Of a stretch of DNA of 64,000 nucleotides, positions 35,387-45,300 are shown piece by piece (positions within the stretch are counted from its first letter, which is position 1; every line of letters begins with the position of its first letter). Both the position numbers and the translations under genes were made by a program. The notes beneath the pieces are model-generated. The model was given only the letters and a program-made list of their open reading frames with translations. It had not been told where the DNA came from and did no database searches. This stretch comes from Chryseolinea soli (GTDB lineage Bacteria > Bacteroidota > Bacteroidia > Cytophagales > Cyclobacteriaceae), in assembly GCF_003589925.1 (NCBI RefSeq), contig NZ_CP032382.1, forward strand, positions 4,588,001-4,652,000. Direction: 5' to 3'.

Positions 35387-36466
35387 TTGCGCTTACAGAG
35401 CAACACCTACCGGCACCTGTTTCATTTCTCGATCGCGTTGATCATTATGTTCCCGTGGGGCTACATCATTCGCCCTGGCGAGGGATCTGGCGGTCCGCGC
35501 ATGCACGGGTTCCTCATGTACTGGCAGTGGTTTGCCATACTTTCTGTGCCGTTATATTTATTGAATTCGTACTGGGCTGTGCCCCGGTTGTTGAAGAACC
35601 AGCGCTATGGCATGTATCTGCTCATCATTGCGCTTTGCCTGCTAGTGAGCTTTTTGTTCAGGACCGGGTTTGAGCGGTTTACGCCCGCCGTAGCCAGCGT
35701 GCACCTGCCCGAATCCGTAACCGTCCGCCCCGTTCACATCTTCCCCTTATTGTTCATCTTCACCTTGGGTACCAGCCTGGAGATGATTCTGGGCTGGGAG
35801 AAGCAGCGCACGCTGCAACGCGAGATCGAGAAAGAAAAATTGGAGTCGGAACTCTCCATGCTCAAGACCCAGATCAATCCCCACTTTTTCTTTAACGCCC
35901 TCAACAGCATCTACGCCCTGTCTGACAAGAAATCAGAAAAGACCGGAGACGCCATTCTATTGCTATCCAGCATTATGCGCTATGTGCTGTACGATGCCAA
36001 CCGCAGCAAGATAGAAGTCGCTAAAGAAGTGCAGCACCTGGAAGACTACATTGCCATGCAGCGGCTGCGCATATCCGACCGTGAGCAGGTGCAGATCGAA
36101 TTTCAGTTTCAGGGTGATGGCACGGCGCAATTCATCGAGCCGCTTATTCTTATTCCCTTTGTGGAAAATGCTTTCAAACATGGCGTATCATACGATCAGC
36201 CCTCGTTTATCAACATCGATCTGCGGGTATCGGGTGGCGTATTTTACTTTGAGGTGACCAACAGCAAAAAGAAACATGCCGACACTGTCCACGCCACGCA
36301 CCACGACTATCACGGCATAGGCATTACCAACACGCGCAAGCGCCTCGACCTGATGTACAAAGACCGCTACATCCTCACCATCAAAGACCGCAACGACCAG
36401 TACTCTACACAGCTCACCATACATCTGGACGACGCAGACCACGCACTCAACCGGAAGACCGCATGA
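35387..36466 (+). CDS. LytS-type sensor histidine kinase
   Basis: Membrane kinase of 359 residues starting at TTG 35387. Four hydrophobic helices lie within the first 150 residues. The His_kinase (PF06580) domain has the phosphate-accepting histidine in QINPHFFFNALNSIYAL near 166, and the ATPase domain has N-box PFVENAFKHG near 250 and GIGITNTRKRLDLMY near 305. It has no large external sensor, so it probably senses through its membrane helices. The next gene starts inside its stop (ATGA, 36463-36466). The pair likely controls the TonB receptor genes that follow. Confidence 0.92.
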   Translation: MRLQSNTYRHLFHFSIALIIMFPWGYIIRPGEGSGGPRMHGFLMYWQWFAILSVPLYLLNSYWAVPRLLKNQRYGMYLLIIALCLLVSFLFRTGFERFTPAVASVHLPESVTVRPVHIFPLLFIFTLGTSLEMILGWEKQRTLQREIEKEKLESELSMLKTQINPHFFFNALNSIYALSDKKSEKTGDAILLLSSIMRYVLYDANRSKIEVAKEVQHLEDYIAMQRLRISDREQVQIEFQFQGDGTAQFIEPLILIPFVENAFKHGVSYDQPSFINIDLRVSGGVFYFEVTNSKKKHADTVHATHHDYHGIGITNTRKRLDLMYKDRYILTIKDRNDQYSTQLTIHLDDADHALNRKTA

Positions 36467-37170
36467 AGATCAATTGCATTGTAATAGACGACGAACCCCT
36501 GGCGCTGGAGCTCATCGGCTCGCACATCCGGAAGGTACCCTATCTGCAACTCCGCGGGTCGTTTCACCGGGCGATAGATGCCGTAAAGCTGCTGCACGAA
36601 GAGAAGATCGACCTGATCTACCTGGACATCAACATGCCCGACATCTCTGGCATCGAGTTTCTCAAAGGGCTGCAAAACCCGCCGAAGGTCATCTTCATCA
36701 CCGCCTATGACCAGTATGCCGTGCAAGGCTTTGAGGTCAATGCGGTAGACTATCTGTTAAAGCCCGTGTCGTTTAACCGGTTCTTACTGGCGTCTAATCG
36801 GGCCCTGGAGTTGATCGGCAAACAGACCCCGGCCGGCAACGGTTATATCTTTGTAAAGTCTGAACATAACAACTTGCGCGTGGCGCTGGAATCGATACAT
36901 TATATTGAGGGCTATCGCGACTACCTCAAGATTCATACCGCCGATAAACACCCCATCCTGACCATCACCACATTCAAGGCTATTGAAGAGCTATTGCCCG
37001 ATATATTCCTACGCATACACCGGTCGTACATCATAGCCGTGGATAAGATCATACTTTTTCGCAATGGCCAGGTGTTGGTGAAAGATAAATACATTCCCAT
37101 CGGTGAATCCTATCGCGAGCTATTCCATCATGCGGTGGTTGCGGGGAAGATGTCGGGCACGGGGTATTGA
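36463..37170 (+). CDS. LytTR-type response regulator
   Basis: Response regulator of 235 residues. The receiver domain has acidic residues DDEPLALE at 9-16, the phosphorylated Asp in LIYLDINMPDISG near 54, and the conserved Lys in YLLKPVSFNRF near 104. The C-terminal LytTR DNA-binding domain spans about 125-230 (HYIEGYRDYLKIH, FLRIHRSYIIAVDKI). It overlaps the kinase gene by four bases. LytTR regulators bind paired direct repeats upstream of targets; candidate sites before 37305 were not identifiable by eye. Confidence 0.95.
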   Translation: MKINCIVIDDEPLALELIGSHIRKVPYLQLRGSFHRAIDAVKLLHEEKIDLIYLDINMPDISGIEFLKGLQNPPKVIFITAYDQYAVQGFEVNAVDYLLKPVSFNRFLLASNRALELIGKQTPAGNGYIFVKSEHNNLRVALESIHYIEGYRDYLKIHTADKHPILTITTFKAIEELLPDIFLRIHRSYIIAVDKIILFRNGQVLVKDKYIPIGESYRELFHHAVVAGKMSGTGY

Positions 37171-37304
37171 TGGATTGAGAAATAAGGGATTGGGGATTCG
37201 GGTTTGTCGGTGAATTGGCGGAGTCGGTCAGGGAAATATCGGGGCCAATCTGTTTTTGGAAATCAGCTGTAGGGTTATGCTCATCTTTCCGGGAAATATC
37301 AAAC

Positions 37305-39698
37305 ATGAAGATCAACCGGTTGATGTGCGTGGGGTGCACGCTTTTGTTTTTTGTGGTTAGTCAGGGCAATGTTTATGCGCAGGGTAAGGTTACGCTCAGT
37401 GGCACGGTGACGGATGCGGCCAATGGTGAGTTTATCATCGGCGCCAGTGTGCTGATACGGGAAACGGGCAGCGGGGTGGTGACTAATCCTTATGGATTTT
37501 ATTCTATTACGCTTGCTGCAGGCACATATACCATAGAGTATTCCTTCGTAGGTTATGAAAAGGTCACGCGGCAGATCAGTTTGGTGGCAGATGCTCAACT
37601 AGCCATTGAGCTCAGCGAACTTCCAGAACAGTTGCAGGAGGTAGTGGTGACGGCGGCGGATGAAGATCAGTCTACCCATGTCAAGTCGCTGGAGATGAGT
37701 ACCAACAAGTTTGACATCAAGACCATTCAGAAGCTGCCCGCGCTCCTGGGCGAGGTAGACGTGGTCAAGTCGCTGCAGTTTCTGCCGGGTGTGAGTACCG
37801 CGGGCGAAGGTGCCTCGGGCTTTAACGTACGGGGTGGTGGCACCGGGCAGAACCTCATCCTGTTGGATGAAGCGCCCATCTACAACTCGTCGCACATGCT
37901 CGGATTTTTCTCGGTGTTCAATCCCGATGCCGTAAAAGAAGTGAAGCTTTATAAAGGCGCAATGCCTGCCTACTATGGTGGCCGCACCAGCTCGGTGCTG
38001 GACGTGCGCATGAAGGAGGGCAACACCCGCCAGTTTGAGGCCAATGGCGGCGTGGGTTTGATATTCAGCAGGCTCTCGCTGGAGGCGCCCATCGTCAAAG
38101 ATAAAGCATCTTTTATCGTGGCGGCGCGCCGGTCGTATATCGACGTTATTGCCAAGCCGGTGTTTGACGATGGCGGCCTCAACTTCTATGACCTCACGCT
38201 CAAGACCAACTATAAATTCAACGATAAGAATAAGATCTACCTGTCGGGTTATTTCGGTCGCGATAATCTGACTTTTTCCGATGCGGGTGGCTTTCACTGG
38301 GGTAACCAGACGGGCACCATTCGCTACAACAGCGTGTTGAACAATCGGCTGTTTGCCAACTTCTCGGGTGTATTCAGCAATTATAGCTATGAGTTGGACG
38401 TGCAGCAGGATGATAAAAACTCCTTTACCTGGAATTCGTCCATCACCAACTACCGCTTCAAGCCAGACTTCAGCTACTACATCAGCGAGCATTCAGAGCT
38501 TGACTTTGGGGGCGAGGCCATTTACTATCAATTTAACCCGTCTACCACCGTGGGCGTGACCAACGGCAGCGAGATCAACAGCAGCCTGGACCGTAAGTAT
38601 GGATTGGAGTCGGCGGCATACATCAGCCACAAGCTGAAGGTGAACGACCGTATTGATGTGGAGTATGGCTTGCGCCTTTCGCACTTTCAATACCTGGGCG
38701 CCGGTACTGCCTATACGTATAACGACACCATACCCGGCAAGAAGCGAACGGTTACCGGTGAACAATATTACAACAGCGGCCAGACCATCGCTTCATACAC
38801 CACGCCGGAGCCGCGCATCTCCGCGCGCTTTGGCATCAACGACAACAGCTCGCTGAAAGCCAGCTACAGCCGCAACGCACAATACGTGCACCTCATCTCC
38901 AACACTACCGCCTCAACGCCCCTGGATGTGTGGACACCCACCACCAACAACCTCAAGCCCACGCTGGCCAACCAATTTACGCTGGGCTATTTTCGCGCGC
39001 CGGGCGGCAACGCGCAATATGAGTTCTCCGCGGAGTCGTTCTACCGCACCTCAACAGGCGAGGTGGATTACATCAATGGCGCAGAGCTGCGCAGCAACAA
39101 ATACCTGGAGGGTGATCTGCTGAGCGGCGATGGCCGTGCGTATGGCCTGGAGCTCTACCTGCAAAAGAAAACCGGCAAAGTAACGGGGTGGGTGAGCTAT
39201 ACACTCAGCCGGTCTGAGTTGAAAGTAGACGGCATTAACCGGGGCCACTGGTACCCCACGCGCTACGATCAGACCCACAACCTCAAGGTGGTGGGCTCCT
39301 ACCAGTTAAGCAAGCGCTGGTCTGCCACAGCCGATTTTGTCTATACCACCGGCACGCCCACCACCTTTCCCGACCAGCGTTACACCTCGCAAGGCGTGCT
39401 GATACCCTACAACTCGCAAGACGCACGCAACGATACCCGCATGAGCAGCTATAACCGCCTGGATATCTCCTTCAGGCTCGACGGAAAAACGGTCAACAGA
39501 AACGGCAAGCTGCGCAAGAACCGCGACTACTGGGTGTTCTCAGTGTATAATGTATACGCGCGCAAGAATCCTTTTTCCATCTACTTTTCTCAAACCGGAG
39601 ATCGCGTGGCCGTAGGTCAGCCCATGCAGGCAGAAGCACACCAGGTCTCCATCATCGGTACCGTGGTGCCGTCTATCTCCTACAACTTTAAATTCTAA
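37305..39698 (+). CDS. TonB-dependent receptor (SusC-like outer-membrane transporter)
   Basis: Outer-membrane receptor of 797 residues starting at MKINRLMCVG (37305); thirty in-frame residues upstream are not signal-like. The signal peptide ends GNVYAQ. An N-terminal carboxypeptidase-regulatory beta-sandwich (LSGTVTDAANGEFIIGASV) precedes the plug (LQFLPGVSTAGEGASGFNVR, LDEAPIYNSSHMLG, KEVKLYKGAMPAYYGGRTSS). The 22-strand barrel ends SISYNFKF. It would import a ligand using TonB energy; the ligand is unknown. The gene for a DUF4249 lipoprotein starts six bases after its stop, a common pair in Bacteroidota. Confidence 0.93.
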   Translation: MKINRLMCVGCTLLFFVVSQGNVYAQGKVTLSGTVTDAANGEFIIGASVLIRETGSGVVTNPYGFYSITLAAGTYTIEYSFVGYEKVTRQISLVADAQLAIELSELPEQLQEVVVTAADEDQSTHVKSLEMSTNKFDIKTIQKLPALLGEVDVVKSLQFLPGVSTAGEGASGFNVRGGGTGQNLILLDEAPIYNSSHMLGFFSVFNPDAVKEVKLYKGAMPAYYGGRTSSVLDVRMKEGNTRQFEANGGVGLIFSRLSLEAPIVKDKASFIVAARRSYIDVIAKPVFDDGGLNFYDLTLKTNYKFNDKNKIYLSGYFGRDNLTFSDAGGFHWGNQTGTIRYNSVLNNRLFANFSGVFSNYSYELDVQQDDKNSFTWNSSITNYRFKPDFSYYISEHSELDFGGEAIYYQFNPSTTVGVTNGSEINSSLDRKYGLESAAYISHKLKVNDRIDVEYGLRLSHFQYLGAGTAYTYNDTIPGKKRTVTGEQYYNSGQTIASYTTPEPRISARFGINDNSSLKASYSRNAQYVHLISNTTASTPLDVWTPTTNNLKPTLANQFTLGYFRAPGGNAQYEFSAESFYRTSTGEVDYINGAELRSNKYLEGDLLSGDGRAYGLELYLQKKTGKVTGWVSYTLSRSELKVDGINRGHWYPTRYDQTHNLKVVGSYQLSKRWSATADFVYTTGTPTTFPDQRYTSQGVLIPYNSQDARNDTRMSSYNRLDISFRLDGKTVNRNGKLRKNRDYWVFSVYNVYARKNPFSIYFSQTGDRVAVGQPMQAEAHQVSIIGTVVPSISYNFKF

Positions 39699-39704
39699 AC
39701 GAGT

Positions 39705-40640
39705 ATGAAAAGGCAACAAGCCCTATGGCTGCTCCTGACCCTGGCATCGCTAGTCCTCACCGCGTGCGACGATGTAATAGACGTTAATACCGGTACCTCT
39801 ACGCCGGTACTGAACATCGATGCCTGGCTCAACAACAAGCCGGAGACACAGACGATCTACCTCACCATGACACAAGATTATTTCGACAACGCCAACCCGC
39901 CACCCGCGGCATCTGGCGCAACAGTATCTGTGACTGACAACCGGGGTAACGTATACGCATTCAGTGAAGACGTGGAGTCGGCCGATGGGGCGTATCGTTG
40001 GACGCCGGCCGGCGGCGAGGGGCTGGGCGTGACGGGCCTGACCTATACACTGAATGTGAACTACGGCGGCGAAACCTTTCAAGCAAACTGCCGGGTGGGC
40101 CGTGTGCCGGCCATCGATAGCCTGACGTACGCCGAATGGGACCGGCCCATGGTGCGTGACAACGACAAGACCTTTTACCGCGGCGAGTTTTGGGCTACCG
40201 ATCTGCCAGGCAAAGGCGACACCTATTGGATCAGGACCTACAAGAACGGTGTGCTGCTGAGTAAACCCAGCGAGCTTAACGTGGCTTACGATGCCGCCCG
40301 TGTATCGGGCAGTGCGTTTGACGGCGTGACGTTTACCGCCCAGGTGCGCACCGGCATTAATCCCACGGAGACCGATGCCAATGATGATCCGGTATCACCG
40401 GTAGAGCCGGGCGACTCGCTGTATGTGGAGATCCACTCGCTCACCGAGGCATCTTTTAACTATATGAACGAGGTGCTGAAGCAAACCGATCGCAATGGGG
40501 GCATTGCAGAACTGTTCTCTGCCGTGCCGCTGGCCAACGTATCGGCCAATATCGTGAACCTGGATGGCAACGGTTCGCCCGTGGTAGGGTTCTTTAATGT
40601 ATCGGTGGTGTCGGGACTGGGCAAGACGTTCCGCCGCTAG
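39705..40640 (+). CDS. DUF4249 family lipoprotein
   Basis: Lipoprotein of 311 residues with lipobox LVLTAC at about residue 21. The mature protein fits DUF4249: VLNIDAWLNNKPETQTIYLT near the start, an insert ASGATVSVTDNRGNVYAFSE, and YIEIHSL-like YVEIHSLTEASFNYM near the C-terminus. DUF4249 proteins are surface lipoproteins encoded after TonB receptors and are thought to be ligand-binding partners like SusD, though they are unrelated in sequence. It lies six bases after the receptor gene and is the last gene of the LytS/LytTR-receptor group. Confidence 0.9.
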   Translation: MKRQQALWLLLTLASLVLTACDDVIDVNTGTSTPVLNIDAWLNNKPETQTIYLTMTQDYFDNANPPPAASGATVSVTDNRGNVYAFSEDVESADGAYRWTPAGGEGLGVTGLTYTLNVNYGGETFQANCRVGRVPAIDSLTYAEWDRPMVRDNDKTFYRGEFWATDLPGKGDTYWIRTYKNGVLLSKPSELNVAYDAARVSGSAFDGVTFTAQVRTGINPTETDANDDPVSPVEPGDSLYVEIHSLTEASFNYMNEVLKQTDRNGGIAELFSAVPLANVSANIVNLDGNGSPVVGFFNVSVVSGLGKTFRR

Positions 40641-40994
40641 TTAGCCCTTTCCCTCTGTTTTCAAGGTATCGTCACGCCTTTCACCTCGGTTGTATGAGCG
40701 GAAAATATTCCCAGTGCCCCGTTTGAGATATTGCTGGGAGGATTACTTAGTGTAGTGCCGCCGCCGGACTGGCGTCAGGCTCACGAGGGGCCTGTGCGGC
40801 AGGCCTGCGAGTACGATAAATCGCTGCGCGATCCAACGCTAAAGGCAGATACACATCCTGTATTGGGGCCTTTCTATTTCAGATGATCGACCCTGCCAAT
40901 AGTTTTAAAGGAACTTGAAAGTATCCTTAAAATCTGCCTTCTTCGGTATGCGAATCAAACAACGCTTCCGCAACACGATGCAATATATAGACCT
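40641..40994. other. Intergenic region, nothing supported
   Basis: About 354 bases. A short inverted repeat GGCCTG-TGCGG-CAGGCC lies at 40789-40805. No gene, promoter consensus or RNA was recognised. Confidence 0.45.
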
Positions 40995-41822
40995 ATGAAA
41001 AAGAAAAGCGCAGGTATCGTTTTAGCCCTTTTGATGGGAACCATCTCTTGGGCGCAATCAAAGGAACAGAAAAGGATCGTGGAGGAAGGGAAGAAGCTCT
41101 ATCGTTCGGAAATGGCTTCCTGGTACGGAACCGATGTTTTCCTGGATAAGTTTAAAGACAAAAGTACAAGGGCCGGGGGCTATTTTTCATATGCCACAGA
41201 GCACCAGACGATTTGTGTGTTCTTTTCTCAGGACGCCGCCCCGAAAATACTGGCGACGTTTGCTTTCGATAGCACCTTCAGTGTGAATACCGTAATGATC
41301 GATGGACAGGAGCGTGCGTTGTCAAAACAAGAGTCTGACTTGTTGGCTATTCGGCAAATTGCCCTGGCCAAGTTGGGAACCGATACGCTGTTTAAATTCT
41401 ATCAAGACATGAATCCCAACATCATTCCTTTAAATGATGCACTGGGCAAAAGAGTCTACGTTTTGACCGGTCCAAAAAAAGTAGGGGTCGTTGTCTTTGG
41501 CAATGATTACCTGCTGACGTTTGACGATAAAAATGAATTGAGGAATACGAAAAGACTTCATCACAATTTGATCCGTACTGACTACGGCAAGCCCGGGGAA
41601 GTGGCGGTCTCGGCCATGCATACCCATGTGCCGGAGACGGGAGACCTGATCACCGCCACGGACATTTGCACCCTGATGTTGTATGCGAAATTTGCCCGGT
41701 GGAGGACCTACTATGTGCTGTCTCAAAAGAACGTGTCGATATGGGATTGTGAAAAAGATCAACTGATCGTGATGACGAAGGAGGCTTTTGAGAAAATAGG
41801 TAAAAGCGAGACCAAGCCGTAG
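40995..41822 (+). CDS. Exported protein of unknown function
   Basis: Protein of 275 residues with a clear signal peptide (KSAGIVLALLMGTISWAQ) and no lipobox, so probably periplasmic. The mature part is mixed charged and aromatic (SEMASWYGTDVFLDKFKDK, TDTLFKFYQDMNPNIIPL). A histidine-rich conserved-looking segment, AMHTHVPETGDLITATDIC near 210-228, may be functional. I do not recognise the family. It stands alone; the neighbours give no hint. Confidence 0.65.
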   Translation: MKKKSAGIVLALLMGTISWAQSKEQKRIVEEGKKLYRSEMASWYGTDVFLDKFKDKSTRAGGYFSYATEHQTICVFFSQDAAPKILATFAFDSTFSVNTVMIDGQERALSKQESDLLAIRQIALAKLGTDTLFKFYQDMNPNIIPLNDALGKRVYVLTGPKKVGVVVFGNDYLLTFDDKNELRNTKRLHHNLIRTDYGKPGEVAVSAMHTHVPETGDLITATDICTLMLYAKFARWRTYYVLSQKNVSIWDCEKDQLIVMTKEAFEKIGKSETKP

Positions 41823-42051
41823 CGGGTAGGCCATCAGTGGGAACAAAAAACCAGGTTTGGCTCAACGATCATACGCTCTACAAACGGATATCAAGCCTTG
41901 GGTTCCGGTGACCGGATTTGAAACTGGGGCCCTACACGCCCAAGCCCGGGATCATGCAATCGCTTGCAAACGATTTGAGTTCTGTGGACGTGTTTCATAA
42001 AGAGAAAAATACAGCTTCATTTTTGCCAAACTGAGAATGAGAAAGCAGGTA

Positions 42052-42073
42052 ACTGTGTATAAAAATACACAGT
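42052..42073. promoter_or_regulatory. Perfect palindrome, possible operator
   Basis: ACTGTGTAT and ATACACAGT are exact reverse complements separated by AAAA. The 9-base arms with a 4-base spacer fit a dimeric repressor or activator site. It lies 56 bases before a TACCTTTG promoter-like element and 264 bases before the giant gene start. A hairpin role is also possible, but there is no T-run after it. Confidence 0.55.
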
Positions 42074-42128
42074 CGGTTATTATTTAAGTTTTCTGGCGGG
42101 TATTGATAAATATGGCATCATTTTGTCA

Positions 42129-42136
42129 TACCTTTG
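42129..42136 (+). promoter_or_regulatory. Putative -7 element of the giant gene promoter
   Basis: TACCTTTG matches TAnnTTTG. The nearest TTG (42103-42105) is 23 bases upstream, longer than the usual 19, so the assignment is weak. Confidence 0.3.
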
Positions 42137-42337
42137 ATATAAGTCTGTTGGAGCCCATCCTTCCCCTAAATGTGCGTCGACCCTAAGCTTATCATCCCAG
42201 ATGATGAGACCGTGGAAGTATGTGCTCAGCAAACCGATTTAAAGTAGCGTTGTGGGGAATGCTCCACGTAGCACTTGTGTTTATCTAGACTTTTTACCTA
42301 AAAAATCTCTGATGATCCAGGTCAGGTAATCCTGCGG

Positions 42338-45300
42338 ATGGATATCGGAATAAATATCTCGTCTATGGCCAGAAGTTTTACTGCTCTTAAAACCTCCATT
42401 TTTTTACTTTTCTCTCTCGCCCTCGCATCACCAAGTTTTGCCCAGACCAACACTTCACAAGTTGCTGGCGGTTTGTGGACCGCGGCGGCAAGCTGGTCGC
42501 TGGGTCACGTACCCCTTCCCGCTGAAGACGTGGTCATCAACACGAACATCACCATGAACGCTGGCTCCGTGACGGTCAATTCCCTCACGGTGAACAGCCC
42601 CAGGACGTTGACCATCGGCAACAGCACTACTGCCCAAACCCTTAACGTGACGACCTATGTTACGGTAAACTCCGGTGGAACCATCGCCGTGGGGAATTTC
42701 AATGCCGTCCATTCACTGACGGTCGGTGGAACGCTGACCAACGCGGGTACCCTGACGCTGTGGAACAGCGCCTCACAGGTTTGTAACCTGATCTTGAACG
42801 GCACTTCGCTCACGGGCAACGGTACCTATACGCTAAACAGCATCACCGTTGGCGGGGCTGTAACCAACAACTCCACGTCGAACATCACCGTAAAGGGCGA
42901 CATCACTTCCAACAATACGTTCCAGTCAACGGCCGGCACGTTCACGTTCAATGCGGCCACCACCCAAAACCTGAACGGAACGACCAATCCCACCTTCAAC
43001 AACATAAGCATCGCCACAAACAACACGATCGTTTTGCTCAGTGGGATCAGTGGCATCACGGTGAACGGCACCTTTACGATGGCCAACAACACGACATTTG
43101 ATTTTGGATCGGGAAGCGCCCGTACCGTGACCATTGTCGGAAACCTGGTGACTCCGCAAACCATCACGATGACGGGTGCCGGTCTGGCGCACCAGTGGAT
43201 ATTGGGTGGTGCAACCAATGCTGCTCCGGGCACCTTTAACACCACGGCGAACTCGGGAAGCACCGTGGAATACAATAATGCTTCGACGCAAACTGTTTTT
43301 GCTTCCAACAACTACCGCCATGTAAAATTATCCGGTAGCGGAACGAAAACATTCTCAAATACCACCACCATTAACAACGATCTCAACATCACCGGCGCCA
43401 ACGTGGTGGTCTCCAATGCCAATACCTTGACGGTAAGCGGAAACCTGAACAACAACGGAACAGGCACCACGGTATGGGGCGGCAACGCCAACACGTTGAC
43501 CCTGACCGGAAACTTGCTGGTGACCAACAACACGACGTTTACCATCGGCAACGCCGCCCAGGTGAAGACCCTGAACGTTACAGGGAATGTCCAGGTTGAT
43601 CTGGGTAGCACATTGAATGTGGGTGCCTTTGCTGCGGTGCATCTTTTATCCATTTCGGGCAACCTGCAGGTGGATGGTACTTTCAACATGGTGCAGACCT
43701 TTCCCGGCAATGTTTGTAACGTTACGTTCTCCGGTGCCACCAACAACACGGTGACATCGCCGGGAGGAACGGGCACGATCGGCTTCAATCAAATCACTTT
43801 AACAAAGGGCGCCGTCGGCAACGTGCTGGATGTCCAGGCACCCATCACCATGTCGTCGCCTACAGCGGCGGGAGCCTTTCTGACACTGACCAGCGGTACA
43901 TTTAAATTGTCGAGTGCTTCCACGCTAACCCCTTATTATGGTGCCGCCACCATTTCCGCGGGAGCCGGTGGCTTGTGGCTCAATAATAGTGGCGCAAACG
44001 TTTCTTGTGTGCAGACGGCCACGACGACCGCCCCTGGAAACCCCACGGTGACCGGGTTGCTTCGCATTACGGCCGGCACGTTTGCCTATGGTAGTGGTAA
44101 CGACGTGATGGCCGTGAACGCGGCAACCAGTAACCTGTGGATCGACGGTGGCACCCTGAACATGTATGGTGGTGTTTCGTTTTCCAGTACGTCGCAGTTC
44201 AACATGACGTCGGGTAATTTCAGGATCGACCCCCAGGCGGTCGATAATTATCCGTCAGGCACGGTCATGATCGGCTTTTCGTCAACCAGTGCGACAAATG
44301 CCGTAACCTTTACGGGCGGTACGCTCACCATTGTCGATCCTCCTGCCAGCGGCAACGGAACCACCTTGTTCATTACGCCCACCGCGGGCTATGCCTATAA
44401 TTTTAGTGGAAGCACGATCAGTTTCGGCGACGGGGTGAGCAACAACACGGGGTCTGCGGGCTTTGGCTTCACCGTGGATGCCGGCAGCCGCTACCCGCTG
44501 TCAAATGTAGTTTTGAACAACGGAACGTCTACCGGATCAAACCGGTTTGTGAGGCTCACCAATACCGATTGTACGATCAATTCCAGCTTGGTTTTTGGAA
44601 ACAATGCCAACGATAGCTTCCAGCTCAATGGAAGACAGCTCACGCTGAACGGCACCCTGACCCCGGCATCGGGAACACTGGTCGGCAGTGCGACGTCGAC
44701 CCTCGTCATCGGCGGAAGCAACACGCCCGTGATGAGCTTGCCTCCGATTGTCGGCGGTAATCTTTTGAGTTTAACGATCAACAAAACCGGCACCAACAAT
44801 ACGGTAAACCTGGGTAGCTCCGTTACGCTGGCGGCCACGGGTATACTCACTTTGACATCCGGTGTGCTTGAAATTGGAAATTACAATCTAACACTGACCA
44901 ATAACGCAGCCATTGCCGGTACGCCCTTTTCGGCCACGAACATGGTTGCAACGGATGGTAGCGGATATTTGATCCGGAACGTGGCGTCCACGCAGACGCT
45001 TAGCCCCATCGGCGCTGCCGGCTATTATACGCCCATGACGCTGAGCTCCATTACGGCGGGGGGTACCTACAGCATACGTGCGGTGCCCACGGCACTTAAC
45101 CCGGGCTACATCAGTGTGTATTGGGATTTTGTTACCAGCACGCCAGGCAAAACGATCACTGCTACTTTTCAATATGATCCGGCACAACTCAACGGCGCCA
45201 CGCAGATCATTTCTTATGCACCGGCACCCTACACCGTCTTTCAACGGCCCCCGCTGTCGGGTACATCTTCTTTTGGCACAAACTCGTTCACCATCACCGG

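Larger units (their letters stand above)
41823..42337. other. Long intergenic region before the giant gene
   Basis: About 515 bases without a supported gene. It holds a perfect inverted repeat (42052-42073, listed separately) and a TACCTTTG -7-like element (42129-42136). The rest is AT-rich near the giant gene. This is the likely control region of the 4247-codon gene, with a leader of roughly 200 bases. Confidence 0.5.

Noticed and set aside
35262..35435. Frame reading NPGLVDNLPIIAVY upstream of and into the LytS-type gene
   Set aside because: No start codon or family match, and it overlaps the kinase gene; noted only as a possible remnant.
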